Positions 35,103 to 43,830 of a DNA stretch of 64,000 bases are shown in pieces. Source of the DNA: Methanocella sp. PtaU1.Bin125 (GTDB taxonomy: Archaea > Halobacteriota > Methanocellia > Methanocellales > Methanocellaceae); NCBI GenBank assembly GCA_002067315.1, contig MVRA01000185.1:1-64000 (forward strand), written 5' to 3'. The notes under the pieces were generated by a model. That model was not told where the DNA came from and searched no databases. It saw only the letters and a program-made list of their open reading frames with translations. Numbering within the stretch: the first letter of the stretch is position 1; each line of letters starts with the position of its first letter. Position numbers and translations under genes: made by a program.

Positions 35103-35993
35103 ATGGACCTGTTGAGCGTAATCGTTCCCATTTTTGGCCTCATCGCTGTCGGCTGGCTGCTGAAGGCGATCGGCCTGTTCCCCCGGTGGCTGGTCAAGGC
35201 CTTGAACGACTATGTCTACTACGTGGGCATCACGGTGATTACGTTCCTCAGCCTGCACGACGTCAGCTATAGCCTGCTGCTCGACCCGATGGTCTATGCG
35301 CTGACCGTTTTACCGATCGCGGCCGTCGTCCTGATCGCGTTTGCCGCGGCCCGGCTGATGAAGCTGGAAAAGGCTGCCGTGCCGGTTTTCGTCATCTGCG
35401 CGTTCTTCGGCAACACGGGGTACATCGGCTTTCCGCTGAACATCGCAGCCCAGGGCCGGGAATCGCTGGCGCTCACCGCGTTCGTCTCGACCATCTACAC
35501 GGTGATCGTGTTCACGTTCGGCGCCTATCTCTGCCAGCGGTACTCGGATAAAGAGAAGAAAGGGCTTCGGCTGCACACGATACCCGTTTTCTGGGCCGCT
35601 GCCGCGGGCATTCTCCTGTCGTTTGTCGCGCTCCCGGAAATCGTCCGGCTGCCGCTGGTGCTCATCGAGGACAGCACCTCGCCGCTGGCGCTGCTGGCGA
35701 CCGGGGCCATGATCTCCGCGATAGGGATGAAGGAGAATCTCAAGCCCATCGGCGCGATCAGCGCGATCAAGCTGCTCCTCATGCCCGCGATCGTCGCGGT
35801 AACGGCAGTGGCGGCCGGCGTTTCAGGCACCGTCTACAGGACCTCGGTGCTGGAAGCGGCCACTCCTGTGGGTGTCACCAATACGGTGCTGGCCCAGCAG
35901 TTCGGCCTCGACGAGCGGCTGGCGTCCGGCGCGGTCGTCATCTCTACTCTACTCTTCTTCCTCACGATGCCTCTCGTATTGCTGCTAATTTAG
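35103..35993 (+). CDS. AEC family transporter (auxin efflux carrier-like)
   Basis: 296 residues with ten predicted helices in two five-helix halves. ICAFFGNTGYIGFPL is the conserved crossover segment of the first half, and AATPVGVTNTVLAQQFGLD the equivalent in the second. Members export or import carboxylates and other anions; the substrate here is unknown. Its stop overlaps the convergent ecfT stop by 4 nt. Confidence 0.85.
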   Translation: MDLLSVIVPIFGLIAVGWLLKAIGLFPRWLVKALNDYVYYVGITVITFLSLHDVSYSLLLDPMVYALTVLPIAAVVLIAFAAARLMKLEKAAVPVFVICAFFGNTGYIGFPLNIAAQGRESLALTAFVSTIYTVIVFTFGAYLCQRYSDKEKKGLRLHTIPVFWAAAAGILLSFVALPEIVRLPLVLIEDSTSPLALLATGAMISAIGMKENLKPIGAISAIKLLLMPAIVAVTAVAAGVSGTVYRTSVLEAATPVGVTNTVLAQQFGLDERLASGAVVISTLLFFLTMPLVLLLI

Positions 35994-36760
35994 ATATAGC
36001 CAAGCGCGTAGAGCCCGAACCCGACGGTCAGCGCAATTATACCGGCGATCGACAGATAGTCCTTCATCTTCAGGGGTATCTCGGTGAACTTGATCTTCGC
36101 GTTACTCCGGTATCCGCGCAGCTCGATCACGTGGCCCAGGCTGCCGGCCCTGCCGATGGAGTTGGAGAGCAGTGGCGTTATGGTCGGCCCGATGATGCGG
36201 GACATGTCCGAAAGCCCGGCAGGCTTGAACCCGCGGACGGCCTGCGCCTCGGTGATCTTCCGGGCTTCCACCTGCAGCGTCGGGATGAAGCGCATGGTGA
36301 TCATGATCATGAGCGCGTAGTCCATGGGGAAGTGCAGCCGGCTCACCAGCGTGTTGACCAGGTCCCCGGGCTTCGTGGTCGTCACCAGCAGGAGGAACGC
36401 GAAGAACATGGCGCCCAGCCGCAGCGAGATCAGGACGCCGGTCAGGAGGCCATCGTAGGTAGCCAGGCCTACGCCGGAGACCGAATACATCTCGCCCGTG
36501 CGCACAGTCAGCACTGATATCAGGATGAGCAGCGCGAAGACGATCAGCAGCATCTTGCCCTGGGTGATGATGTCTTTTATCATGCCCGCGACGATTAGCG
36601 CTACAATGGGGATGCCCATGAGCAGTACCAGTACCAGCGGGTCGCCGTTGATGATGCCGGCGATGATGACAAAGACGCTGAAGAGGATCTTGACCAGCGG
36701 GTTCAGCTTGTGGACATAGGTATCGCCGTCGATGTACTGGAAGACTTCGGCCCCGCTCAT
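35990..36760 (-). CDS. ecfT: ECF transporter transmembrane subunit
   Basis: The T component of an energy-coupling factor transporter, linking the ATPases to a substrate-binding S subunit. 256 residues with about five helices and the coupling-helix motifs EARKITEAQAVRG and NSIGRAGSLGHVIELRGYR (A-R/Q-x-x-R-G types). ATG 36760 overlaps the ecfA stop by 4 nt (ATGA), so the two are translationally coupled. No S component is visible in the window. Confidence 0.9.
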   Translation of the reverse strand: MSGAEVFQYIDGDTYVHKLNPLVKILFSVFVIIAGIINGDPLVLVLLMGIPIVALIVAGMIKDIITQGKMLLIVFALLILISVLTVRTGEMYSVSGVGLATYDGLLTGVLISLRLGAMFFAFLLLVTTTKPGDLVNTLVSRLHFPMDYALMIMITMRFIPTLQVEARKITEAQAVRGFKPAGLSDMSRIIGPTITPLLSNSIGRAGSLGHVIELRGYRSNAKIKFTEIPLKMKDYLSIAGIIALTVGFGLYALGYI

Positions 36761-38397
36761 GACAGCGCCCCCATGAACTCTTCGACAGTGAGACAGATCC
36801 GGCCGCACCCGGAAGAGAGCACCACGATCGGCGGCGATTTCAGGGAGGCGGCCTCCATCGCGGCGGCGTCGCGGAGCACTTCTGCAGGCGTCCCTTGCTT
36901 GAAGATCTTACCCTCCGAGAGCACAATCACCCTGTTCATGTACCGCGCGACCAGGTTCATGTCGTGCGTGACGATGATCAGGGCCACGCCCTCGGACTTG
37001 AGCTTCAGCACGACCTCCATGAGCTTCGCGCACTCGTTATCGTCCAGCCCGGTGGTCGGCTCGTCGAGGATGATCAGCTTCGGGCCCATGGCCAGGATAG
37101 ACGCCACGCAGAGCCGGAGCTTTTCGCCGTTGCCCAGGTACCGCGGGTACTCGTCCTTCTTGTGCAGCAGCCCGACCTCTTCCATCGCCTTGAGGCTCCG
37201 CTCTTTCGCGTCGTCGAATCCGAGGTTCGCCGGACCGAACATCACCTCCTCCAGCGCCGTCTCGGCGAATAGCATCGTGTCCGGGTTCTGGAAGAGGAAC
37301 CCGGCCGTCCTGGCGGCCTGGTCTACCGACATGTCCCTGACGTCCCGGCCGCTTAATAATACCATACCCTTTTCCGGTGGCTTCAGCAGGCCGATGATGT
37401 TCTTGAGCAGCGTGGTCTTGCCGCAGCCGTTGTGGCCCAGTATGGAGACGACCTCGCCGGGCATCACCTTTAAAGAGATCCCGTCGAGGACTTTGACACT
37501 GCCATAGCCGAACCGGAGGTCCTTAATCTCCAGGATGGGCGCATCCTGCGTGCCGGGCGTTCTCCCGTTGTCGTTGCCAGGCCTGAGCGAGACGCCTGCC
37601 GACTTGAGGTATCGTTTACCTTCCTCCATGCTCAGCAGCATTTCGGGCGATTTGAGCTCGACCGCGAGCCGCGATACGCACGGGTAGGGCATGGCGTTGA
37701 ACAGGTCCCGGCTCTTCAGCACGTCGCGGGGCGCGCCGGACGCAATGACCCTGCCGTCGTCGATGACCGCGATCTTATCGACTTTATCGATGATGTCCTC
37801 GATCTTCTGCTCAACCAGGATGATCGTCTTTCCCTCGGCACGCAGTCTCGACAATATTTCGTAAATCTCGATCGTGCTCTGCGGGTCCAGCTGCGACGTG
37901 GGCTCGTCGAACAGGATGATCTCCGGGTCTACCGAGAGTGCGGCGGCGATGGCGACCTTCTGCTTCTGGCCTCCGGACAGCTCGTGTGGCGCGCGCTTGA
38001 TCAGGTGGCTGATACCGACCCGGTCCAGGGCTCTTTTAATGTCGTCTTTACCCGAAGGCATATTACGCGCCTGGAGGCCGAACTTGATCTCGTCCTCCAC
38101 CAGCGGCATGAATAACTGCGAGTCCGGATCGTCGAACACAACGCCCATGAACTCGCCGATCTCGCCGATGGTATACTCTTTCACGTCCCGGCCTTTCAGC
38201 TTCAGCGAGCCCTCGAAGTCGCCGCTGATGTCATGGTGCAGCGCCCCGAACATCGCCCGGCAGAGCGTCGTCTTCCCGGCGCCCGAGCGGCCGGTGATCA
38301 ATAAAAACTCGCCTTTGTTCACCTGCAGGGTAATGTCCTTGAGCATGGGCCCTGTGCCGCGCGGATATTTATAGGTAAAATGGTGGAACGTGATCAC
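36757..38397 (-). CDS. ECF transporter fused double ATPase
   Basis: 546 residues with two ABC ATPase domains. The first has Walker A GRSGAGKTT (about 36-44), LSGGQKQKV and ILFDEPTSQLD. The second has GHNGCGKTT (about 315), an atypical signature LGNGEKLRL instead of LSGGQ, and LIILDEPTTGLD. Fused EcfA pairs drive uptake of vitamins or metal ions; the substrate is set by the missing S subunit. The start is GTG with GAGGAAG before it. A palindrome 24 nt upstream and a TATA box (38451-38459, reverse) suggest repressor control. Confidence 0.88.
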   Translation of the reverse strand: MITFHHFTYKYPRGTGPMLKDITLQVNKGEFLLITGRSGAGKTTLCRAMFGALHHDISGDFEGSLKLKGRDVKEYTIGEIGEFMGVVFDDPDSQLFMPLVEDEIKFGLQARNMPSGKDDIKRALDRVGISHLIKRAPHELSGGQKQKVAIAAALSVDPEIILFDEPTSQLDPQSTIEIYEILSRLRAEGKTIILVEQKIEDIIDKVDKIAVIDDGRVIASGAPRDVLKSRDLFNAMPYPCVSRLAVELKSPEMLLSMEEGKRYLKSAGVSLRPGNDNGRTPGTQDAPILEIKDLRFGYGSVKVLDGISLKVMPGEVVSILGHNGCGKTTLLKNIIGLLKPPEKGMVLLSGRDVRDMSVDQAARTAGFLFQNPDTMLFAETALEEVMFGPANLGFDDAKERSLKAMEEVGLLHKKDEYPRYLGNGEKLRLCVASILAMGPKLIILDEPTTGLDDNECAKLMEVVLKLKSEGVALIIVTHDMNLVARYMNRVIVLSEGKIFKQGTPAEVLRDAAAMEAASLKSPPIVVLSSGCGRICLTVEEFMGALS

Positions 38398-38420
38398 TGT
38401 TCTTCCTCAAGCGATTCTCA

Positions 38421-38459
38421 ATATTGTACAGCAATGTACAATCATGTTCATTGCTTATA
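38421..38459 (-). promoter_or_regulatory. Operator palindrome and TATA box of the ecf operon
   Basis: ATTGTACA (38421-38428), GCAA, then TGTACAAT (38433-38440) form a perfect 8-bp inverted repeat. A further half-like TGTTCATT follows at 38443-38450, and a reverse TATA box (TTTATAAGC) at about 38451-38459. Transcription would start about 25 nt from the TATA box, that is, on the palindrome, so a repressor bound there would block initiation. The regulator is not identified. Confidence 0.55.
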
Positions 38460-38516
38460 AATGTAGCGGCATTTTACTATAATGGGCGGTTAATTATAAT
38501 AAAAATCGGGCTCCGG

Positions 38517-38708
38517 TTATTGTGTTCCGGCCCGGCTCATAAAAACGAAGTTCGTCCATAGAATGACAAAGAAGAATGTCACAAAGGTGGCAAAGCCCAG
38601 GATAATGCTGTATATCGCCGGGATCTGCATTGGAAAGTATGCCGTGAGCCCTACGATGATGCCGGTAACGATGGCCGCGGTTATCAGGAATGTAAGCTGT
38701 GACATCAT
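38517..38708 (-). CDS. Small membrane protein (63 aa)
   Basis: Two membrane helices (about 5-25 and 33-56), the first Ile/Thr-rich, ending in SRAGTQ. GAGGGA lies 5 nt before ATGATG. It is 119 bp upstream of the ecf genes in the same direction, with the operator in between, so it has its own promoter. Too short and featureless to assign; it is not an ECF S component, which has about six helices. Confidence 0.5.
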   Translation of the reverse strand: MMSQLTFLITAAIVTGIIVGLTAYFPMQIPAIYSIILGFATFVTFFFVILWTNFVFMSRAGTQ

Positions 38709-39219
38709 ATCCCTCTGTACGTTTTTCGACTGATTAACGCAAGGGGTATCGCCGTCATGATGTAACGGGAATGTGCTACGTTTGATTACTTACTATTTTG
38801 TAACTATGAATATTAAAGCGTTGCGACCGGTCGGGTAACAGGCCCATAAAACGGTATACATTGCAGCGATATCAATAACTCCTGAGATAGTTAGACGATG
38901 CAGCCATAATCGTTATTATAATCACACCAAATAATTTTTATCAATTGTTGCGCAATGAGGCCAGACCTTCATACCTCCTGGCTGTTGACGCCCCATTACT
39001 TCACCACACCCGCTCGCCGATTCTGTATATTGCCGAGCGCAACAATTCTTATCATATGCTGCCCAATCCGCTCCGGGAATGGGGAGATGACGACGACGCA
39101 ACGTTTTCGCTTCGCCGTTTCGTGAAAATATATATAAAATGTTCGACAGAAGGATATCTGGTGAACGTAATGACGCCTGCAGAAGCTTTTAAGGGCGCTG
39201 CGGCCTTTTATACATAACG
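38709..39219. promoter_or_regulatory. Intergenic region upstream of polB
   Basis: 511 bp between a left-reading small gene and polB. A clear AT-rich TATA-like run, AAAATATATATAAAATG, lies at 39125-39141, about 80 bp before the polB ATG, with another TTTTATACATAA at 39206. A 90-codon open frame (38945-39217) runs into the polB start, but its sequence is compositionally unlike a gene. No repeat is seen. Confidence 0.4.
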
Positions 39220-41619
39220 ATGAAGTTTCGCGGCTGGCTGCTTGATGTGGATTACATCGTAGAGAACGATCGTCCCGTGATCAGGATGTGGTGCCTGGAC
39301 GACGAGGGCCGGAGCGCCGTCATCTTCGATCCGACCTTCGAGCCTTATTTCTACGTAGTCCCTTACGGCGACGTGCCTATCGCGTCGATCGAAAACATAT
39401 CGGACGTGGTGGGCGGCGAGGTGCTGAAGCCGGTCAGGGTGGACGTGGTCGACCGCAAGAACTTCGGCGATCCTATCAAGTGCTACAGGATTTTTACGCG
39501 GCTTCCCCGCGACGTGCCCTACCTGCGGGAGCAGGCCGCCAAATTCGGCGACGTCAGGGAAGCGGATATCCTGTTCGGCGTCCGCTACATCATCGACCGG
39601 CGGCTCATCCCCATGGGCGGCATCGAAGCGGAAGGCGAGCCGGTCGAGGTCGAATACGCCGGGACGGGGATGATATGCAATCGCCCGAAAGCGTTCGCCC
39701 GGGAGGACGAGCCGGGACTCAAGATCATGGCCTTCGACTGCGAGATGTACAATCCCCACGGCATGCCCGGCGCCAAAACTGACCCGATCGTGCTCATCTC
39801 AGTAAAGACCGGCCTGGAGCAGCGCGTCTTCGAGGCTAAGGACAACGATGACCGTGACATCCTGAAGGAGTTCATCCGGTATATACAGGACTACGATCCG
39901 GACGTGATCGTCGGCTACAACCAGGACTCCTTCGACTGGCCTTACATACAGGACCGGGCGAAGCACCACAAGATCAAGCTCAGCGTCTCGAGAGACGGGT
40001 CGACACCTATCTCTGGCCGGGGCGGCATCCAGAAGAAAGTCAAGCTGATCGGGCGGCTGAACGTCGACCTGTACCAGGTCGCGGCCCGGGACGTGGACGG
40101 CATCAAGATCAAGACGCTGGACAACATGGCCGATTTCTTAGGCGTCATGAAAAAGGAGGATCGCGTCAACATCCCGGGGGCACAGATCGCCGCCTACTGG
40201 ACGGACCCGGCGAAGCGTCCGACGCTGATACAATACAGCATGGACGACGTGATAAGCACTTATGGCCTGGCGAAGGAGCTCCTGCCGCTGCAGTACGAGT
40301 TCGCCCGCATGGTCCACGAGCCGCTGGACAACGTGTCGAAGATGGGCCGCGGCCGGCAGGTGGAGGCGTACCTGGCCTACATTGCTTATGAGCATGGCGA
40401 GCTGATCCCGTCGAAGGGCGGCTCGGTCGAGACCTATGCCGGGGGTTTCGTGTTCGAGCCGGTCAAAGGCCTGCACAAGAGCGTGGCTTCGCTGGACTTC
40501 TCGGCCATGTACCCGTCGATTATGATCAACTATAACATTTCGCCGGATACCGTGTGCCTGCCCGGCGAGGAGAAGGACTGCTCGGCCCCGGCGCCGGAGG
40601 TCGGATACCGGTTCCGGAAGGCGCCGGAAGGCTTCTTTACCACGATACTGAAAGGGCTGGTCCATCACCGGATAGCACTGAAGAAGAAGCTGGCGACTAT
40701 GGACAGGAAGGATCGGGAATACCGGTTCCTCGACATCCGGCAGAAGACGATCAAGATCCTCACCAACGCGTTCTACGGCTACACCGGCTGGGCGGCCGCC
40801 CGGTGGTACCGGCGGGAGTGCGCCGAAGCGACGTCGGCATGGGGCCGGTTCTTCATCAAGAAGGCCAACGACATCGCGATCGAGATGGGGCTGGAAGTGC
40901 TCTACGGCGACACCGACTCGCTATTCGTCAAATATATGGATGGTAAAGGCTTGCGTGAGAAGGTGCGGGAGTTCATCGATCGCGTCAAGAAAGAGCTGCC
41001 GCTGGACATGGACGTGGACAACTACTACCGGATCATCTTCTTCACCGAGTCCAAGAAACGATATGCCGGGCTCACCGAGAAGGGGGAGATCGTCGTCCGC
41101 GGCCTCGAAGTCCGGCGGGGCGACTGGTGCGGCCTGGCCAAAGAGCTGCAATCGGAGGTCATCCGGATCATCCTCGAGGAGGAGAACCCGGGAAAAGCCG
41201 CGAAGTACGCGAAGGATACGATACGCCGGGTCCGGGAGGGTACAGTACCGCTGGGTGAGCTGGTCATCCATAAGACGCTGACCAAGAGCGTCACCCGGTA
41301 CGAGAGCGCTCAGGCGCATGTCAGGGCGGCCGAGAAGGCGATGGAGCTGGACATGGCCTCGGAAGTGGGCAATAAGATCAGCTACGTCATCGTCCGGGGC
41401 CCGGGCATATTGAGCGATCGCGCCTACCCGGCGGAAATGTTTAATAAGTTCAAGGACGGCAGGCTGTATACGAAAGACCGCACCTATGAGCTGGACTCGG
41501 ATTATTACATCGATAAACAACTGATCCCTACGGCCATGAGGATTCTGGGGTATTTCGGGTACACCGAGGACGAGCTGAAAGGCCGCAGCGTGCAGGGTAC
41601 GCTTGAGGCATTTTTCTAA
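39220..41619 (+). CDS. polB: Family B DNA polymerase
   Basis: Replicative/repair DNA polymerase with 3'-5' exonuclease. ExoI is FDCEMYNPHG (near 173). The polymerase motifs are A, LDFSAMYPSIM (near 426), B, KILTNAFYGYTGWAAARW (near 512), and C, YGDTDSLF (near 562). No intein interrupts these motifs, the usual insertion points. The length of 799 is normal for an archaeal PolB. It is monocistronic. Confidence 0.95.
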   Translation: MKFRGWLLDVDYIVENDRPVIRMWCLDDEGRSAVIFDPTFEPYFYVVPYGDVPIASIENISDVVGGEVLKPVRVDVVDRKNFGDPIKCYRIFTRLPRDVPYLREQAAKFGDVREADILFGVRYIIDRRLIPMGGIEAEGEPVEVEYAGTGMICNRPKAFAREDEPGLKIMAFDCEMYNPHGMPGAKTDPIVLISVKTGLEQRVFEAKDNDDRDILKEFIRYIQDYDPDVIVGYNQDSFDWPYIQDRAKHHKIKLSVSRDGSTPISGRGGIQKKVKLIGRLNVDLYQVAARDVDGIKIKTLDNMADFLGVMKKEDRVNIPGAQIAAYWTDPAKRPTLIQYSMDDVISTYGLAKELLPLQYEFARMVHEPLDNVSKMGRGRQVEAYLAYIAYEHGELIPSKGGSVETYAGGFVFEPVKGLHKSVASLDFSAMYPSIMINYNISPDTVCLPGEEKDCSAPAPEVGYRFRKAPEGFFTTILKGLVHHRIALKKKLATMDRKDREYRFLDIRQKTIKILTNAFYGYTGWAAARWYRRECAEATSAWGRFFIKKANDIAIEMGLEVLYGDTDSLFVKYMDGKGLREKVREFIDRVKKELPLDMDVDNYYRIIFFTESKKRYAGLTEKGEIVVRGLEVRRGDWCGLAKELQSEVIRIILEEENPGKAAKYAKDTIRRVREGTVPLGELVIHKTLTKSVTRYESAQAHVRAAEKAMELDMASEVGNKISYVIVRGPGILSDRAYPAEMFNKFKDGRLYTKDRTYELDSDYYIDKQLIPTAMRILGYFGYTEDELKGRSVQGTLEAFF

Positions 41620-41715
41620 CCATCAGTTAATTTGTTTTTATCACAAAATATTAAAAATAATATATCGATAAATTATCAAGTAATCTTTATATAATCCCTT
41701 GCGGGATTAAAATTT

Positions 41716-43794
41716 ATGGCCTGCGCCGTTTCCTTGAAACCTGTTGCATTGGTATTAATTGTATTTCTGGCGAATGTGATATTTTCTCTTCCTGCAATAG
41801 CTGCGGATAGTAATGATACGTTTCCTCCTGTCGAGTGGCAGACCACGTACGGTGGTGCGTACAGCGATGTCGGCTATTCTGCGGTCCCTGTCCCCGACGG
41901 CTACCTGGTGGTCGGCGTGACTAAATCGTACGGGAACGGCAGCTATGATACCTGGCTGCTTAAGCTGGATAATGCCGGCAACGTCCTGTGGAACCGTACC
42001 TACGGCGGCACCGGGGGAGACTGGTGTTATGGCATCATGCCTGCTTCCGATGGCAATTACGTGATGGTCGGAGCCACGAACAGCTGGGGTGCGGGCGGCT
42101 TCGACATCTGGCTGGTCAAGGTGAACGGGGATGGCGACCAGATCTGGAGCAAGACCTTCGGCGGGCCCAACGGGGACGCGGGGTTTGGTGTCGCCCCGCT
42201 GGCCGACGGCGGCTTCGCCGTCACCGGGTACTGGAGCCAGAATAGCGGCCTTACCGACTTCGCCCTCATCCGCACTGACAGGGATGGCGAAGTGCTCTGG
42301 GACCATTTTTATAATTACGGGGACCAGGACTGGGGCAAAGCGATCGTCGCGGCCAGGGACGGCGGCTTCGCGATAGCTGGATGGACATCAACGCCGGGCA
42401 GAAATGCCCAGGCATACATCATAAAGACGGATGGCAACGGCAACCTGCAGTGGCAACGCGCTTACCATTACGACAGCAGCGATACCTACGGCTACGGCAT
42501 TGTCCAGGTCGAAGACGACGGCTACATCTTCGGCGGCTATACGGCGGCGGGCGAAAACGGCGGCGTCGACGTCTACGCCATCAAGGTCGACAGGGACGGC
42601 CACTGGTTGTGGGAGAAGACCACCGGGCTGGCGAAGGACGACTACGGATTCAACGCCATATCCTACGGCGACGGCTATGTGTTCGGCGGGTATTCCAGCT
42701 CGTTCGATCCCGTCCTCTGGAAACCGTACCTTGCCAGGACCGATCGCGATGGCAACCTGATCGACTACCGCAGCTATGGCCCGGAAAACGTCAGCGTAAA
42801 GGCCGGCCTGTCGATAAAGACGGCCGACGGCGGGTTCCTTTTCGTGGGCAACACCAACGAGTATGGCAGCGGGAAGGACGACGTTTTCGTAATGAAGCTG
42901 GGCGGCTCGCCGGTCGCGCCCCCGGCGGAAGACATCGTGGCCAAAGCGGCGGTCCCGGTCGCGGCCGTCGCAGCCGGTACCGGGATAAGCTTCCTGGGAC
43001 TGTTCCTCGGCAGGATATTCGATACCCTGTCCGGATTTTTTAATAAGTTGTGGGATAGCCTGGGCGACTTCTGGGATTCGATCATGAAGATACCCGCCGT
43101 CAACGCGGTGTACAAGCTGATCTATGGCTTCTTTAACACAAACCTCAGGTCCGTGGTGATCGGGCGGATGAACAAAATCACGGTGGCCACTGCGACAGAA
43201 CGCGTACCTCTCCTCGCCGGGCTGTCCGGGGCCGAACTGGTAGCGATAGCCCTTTCGGCCGTATTGTTCGGACTGGCATACCTCATTGCCAAAAGGATCG
43301 ACCTGTTCCAGCTGGATAACCTGATCCTGTACATCTTTATTGCAGGCTTCGTAATGTCGCTCCACGACCTGGCGCATCGCTATTACGCCCGAAAATACCA
43401 GTCCGTCGCGGAATACAAGGTCTGGGGCTTTGGCACGGTGATCGCATTCCTGACCGCGTTCTTCTTCGGGGTCACATATGCGGTGCCTGCCCGAACGGTC
43501 ATTAATGGCGCTAGCAAGATGGGCCTGAAAGAGCAGGCTATTGTCTTCCTATCCGGGCCGATGATCAGCGCCATCCTGGCCCTCGCGTTCCTGCTGCTGG
43601 TGCCCTTCGGCGGGCTGCTGAAGACCATCGGCCTGCTGGGCGGCTCGATGAATCTGTTGTCGGCCGTGTACAGTCTCACGCCCTTCCAGCCTATGGACGG
43701 CAACAAGGTCTACAGGTGGAAAAAAGGTATCTGGGCCGCCGTCTTCGTGCCCCTGCTGCTCCTGTACCTGGGCATCACAATCTTCGTGCAATGA
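41716..43794 (+). CDS. Exported beta-propeller fused to a site-2-protease-like membrane domain
   Basis: A signal peptide (to about residue 30) is followed by about seven units of roughly 50 residues with G-G-x-x-x-D-x-G, D-G-G-F/Y-x-x-x-G and D-x-D-G-x-x-x-W landmarks, a beta-propeller. A linker helix near residue 410-440 leads to a C-terminal membrane domain with the M50-like motif HDLAHRYYARKYQS, where site-2 proteases have HExxH, and the second motif LTPFQPMDGNKVY, matching N/L-x-P-x-P-x-D-G. Glu-to-Asp at the catalytic position may mean altered or lost peptidase activity. TATA at 41687-41697 fits a leaderless ATG. Confidence 0.8.
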   Translation: MACAVSLKPVALVLIVFLANVIFSLPAIAADSNDTFPPVEWQTTYGGAYSDVGYSAVPVPDGYLVVGVTKSYGNGSYDTWLLKLDNAGNVLWNRTYGGTGGDWCYGIMPASDGNYVMVGATNSWGAGGFDIWLVKVNGDGDQIWSKTFGGPNGDAGFGVAPLADGGFAVTGYWSQNSGLTDFALIRTDRDGEVLWDHFYNYGDQDWGKAIVAARDGGFAIAGWTSTPGRNAQAYIIKTDGNGNLQWQRAYHYDSSDTYGYGIVQVEDDGYIFGGYTAAGENGGVDVYAIKVDRDGHWLWEKTTGLAKDDYGFNAISYGDGYVFGGYSSSFDPVLWKPYLARTDRDGNLIDYRSYGPENVSVKAGLSIKTADGGFLFVGNTNEYGSGKDDVFVMKLGGSPVAPPAEDIVAKAAVPVAAVAAGTGISFLGLFLGRIFDTLSGFFNKLWDSLGDFWDSIMKIPAVNAVYKLIYGFFNTNLRSVVIGRMNKITVATATERVPLLAGLSGAELVAIALSAVLFGLAYLIAKRIDLFQLDNLILYIFIAGFVMSLHDLAHRYYARKYQSVAEYKVWGFGTVIAFLTAFFFGVTYAVPARTVINGASKMGLKEQAIVFLSGPMISAILALAFLLLVPFGGLLKTIGLLGGSMNLLSAVYSLTPFQPMDGNKVYRWKKGIWAAVFVPLLLLYLGITIFVQ

Positions 43795-43830
43795 TTTGTG
43801 GGATAAAATATTTTCAGCGAGGAGCTGACG

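Noticed and set aside
38517-38708. Small membrane protein as the missing ECF S component
   Set aside because: It has only two helices, while S components have about six, and it is separated from the ecf genes by their own promoter.
38945-39217. A 90-codon frame ending at the polB start
   Set aside because: It contains the probable polB TATA box, lacks a ribosome site and has no gene-like features.
42381-43043. A 220-codon frame within the beta-propeller gene in another phase
   Set aside because: Arg-rich shadow of a repeat-containing GC-rich gene with no signal of its own.
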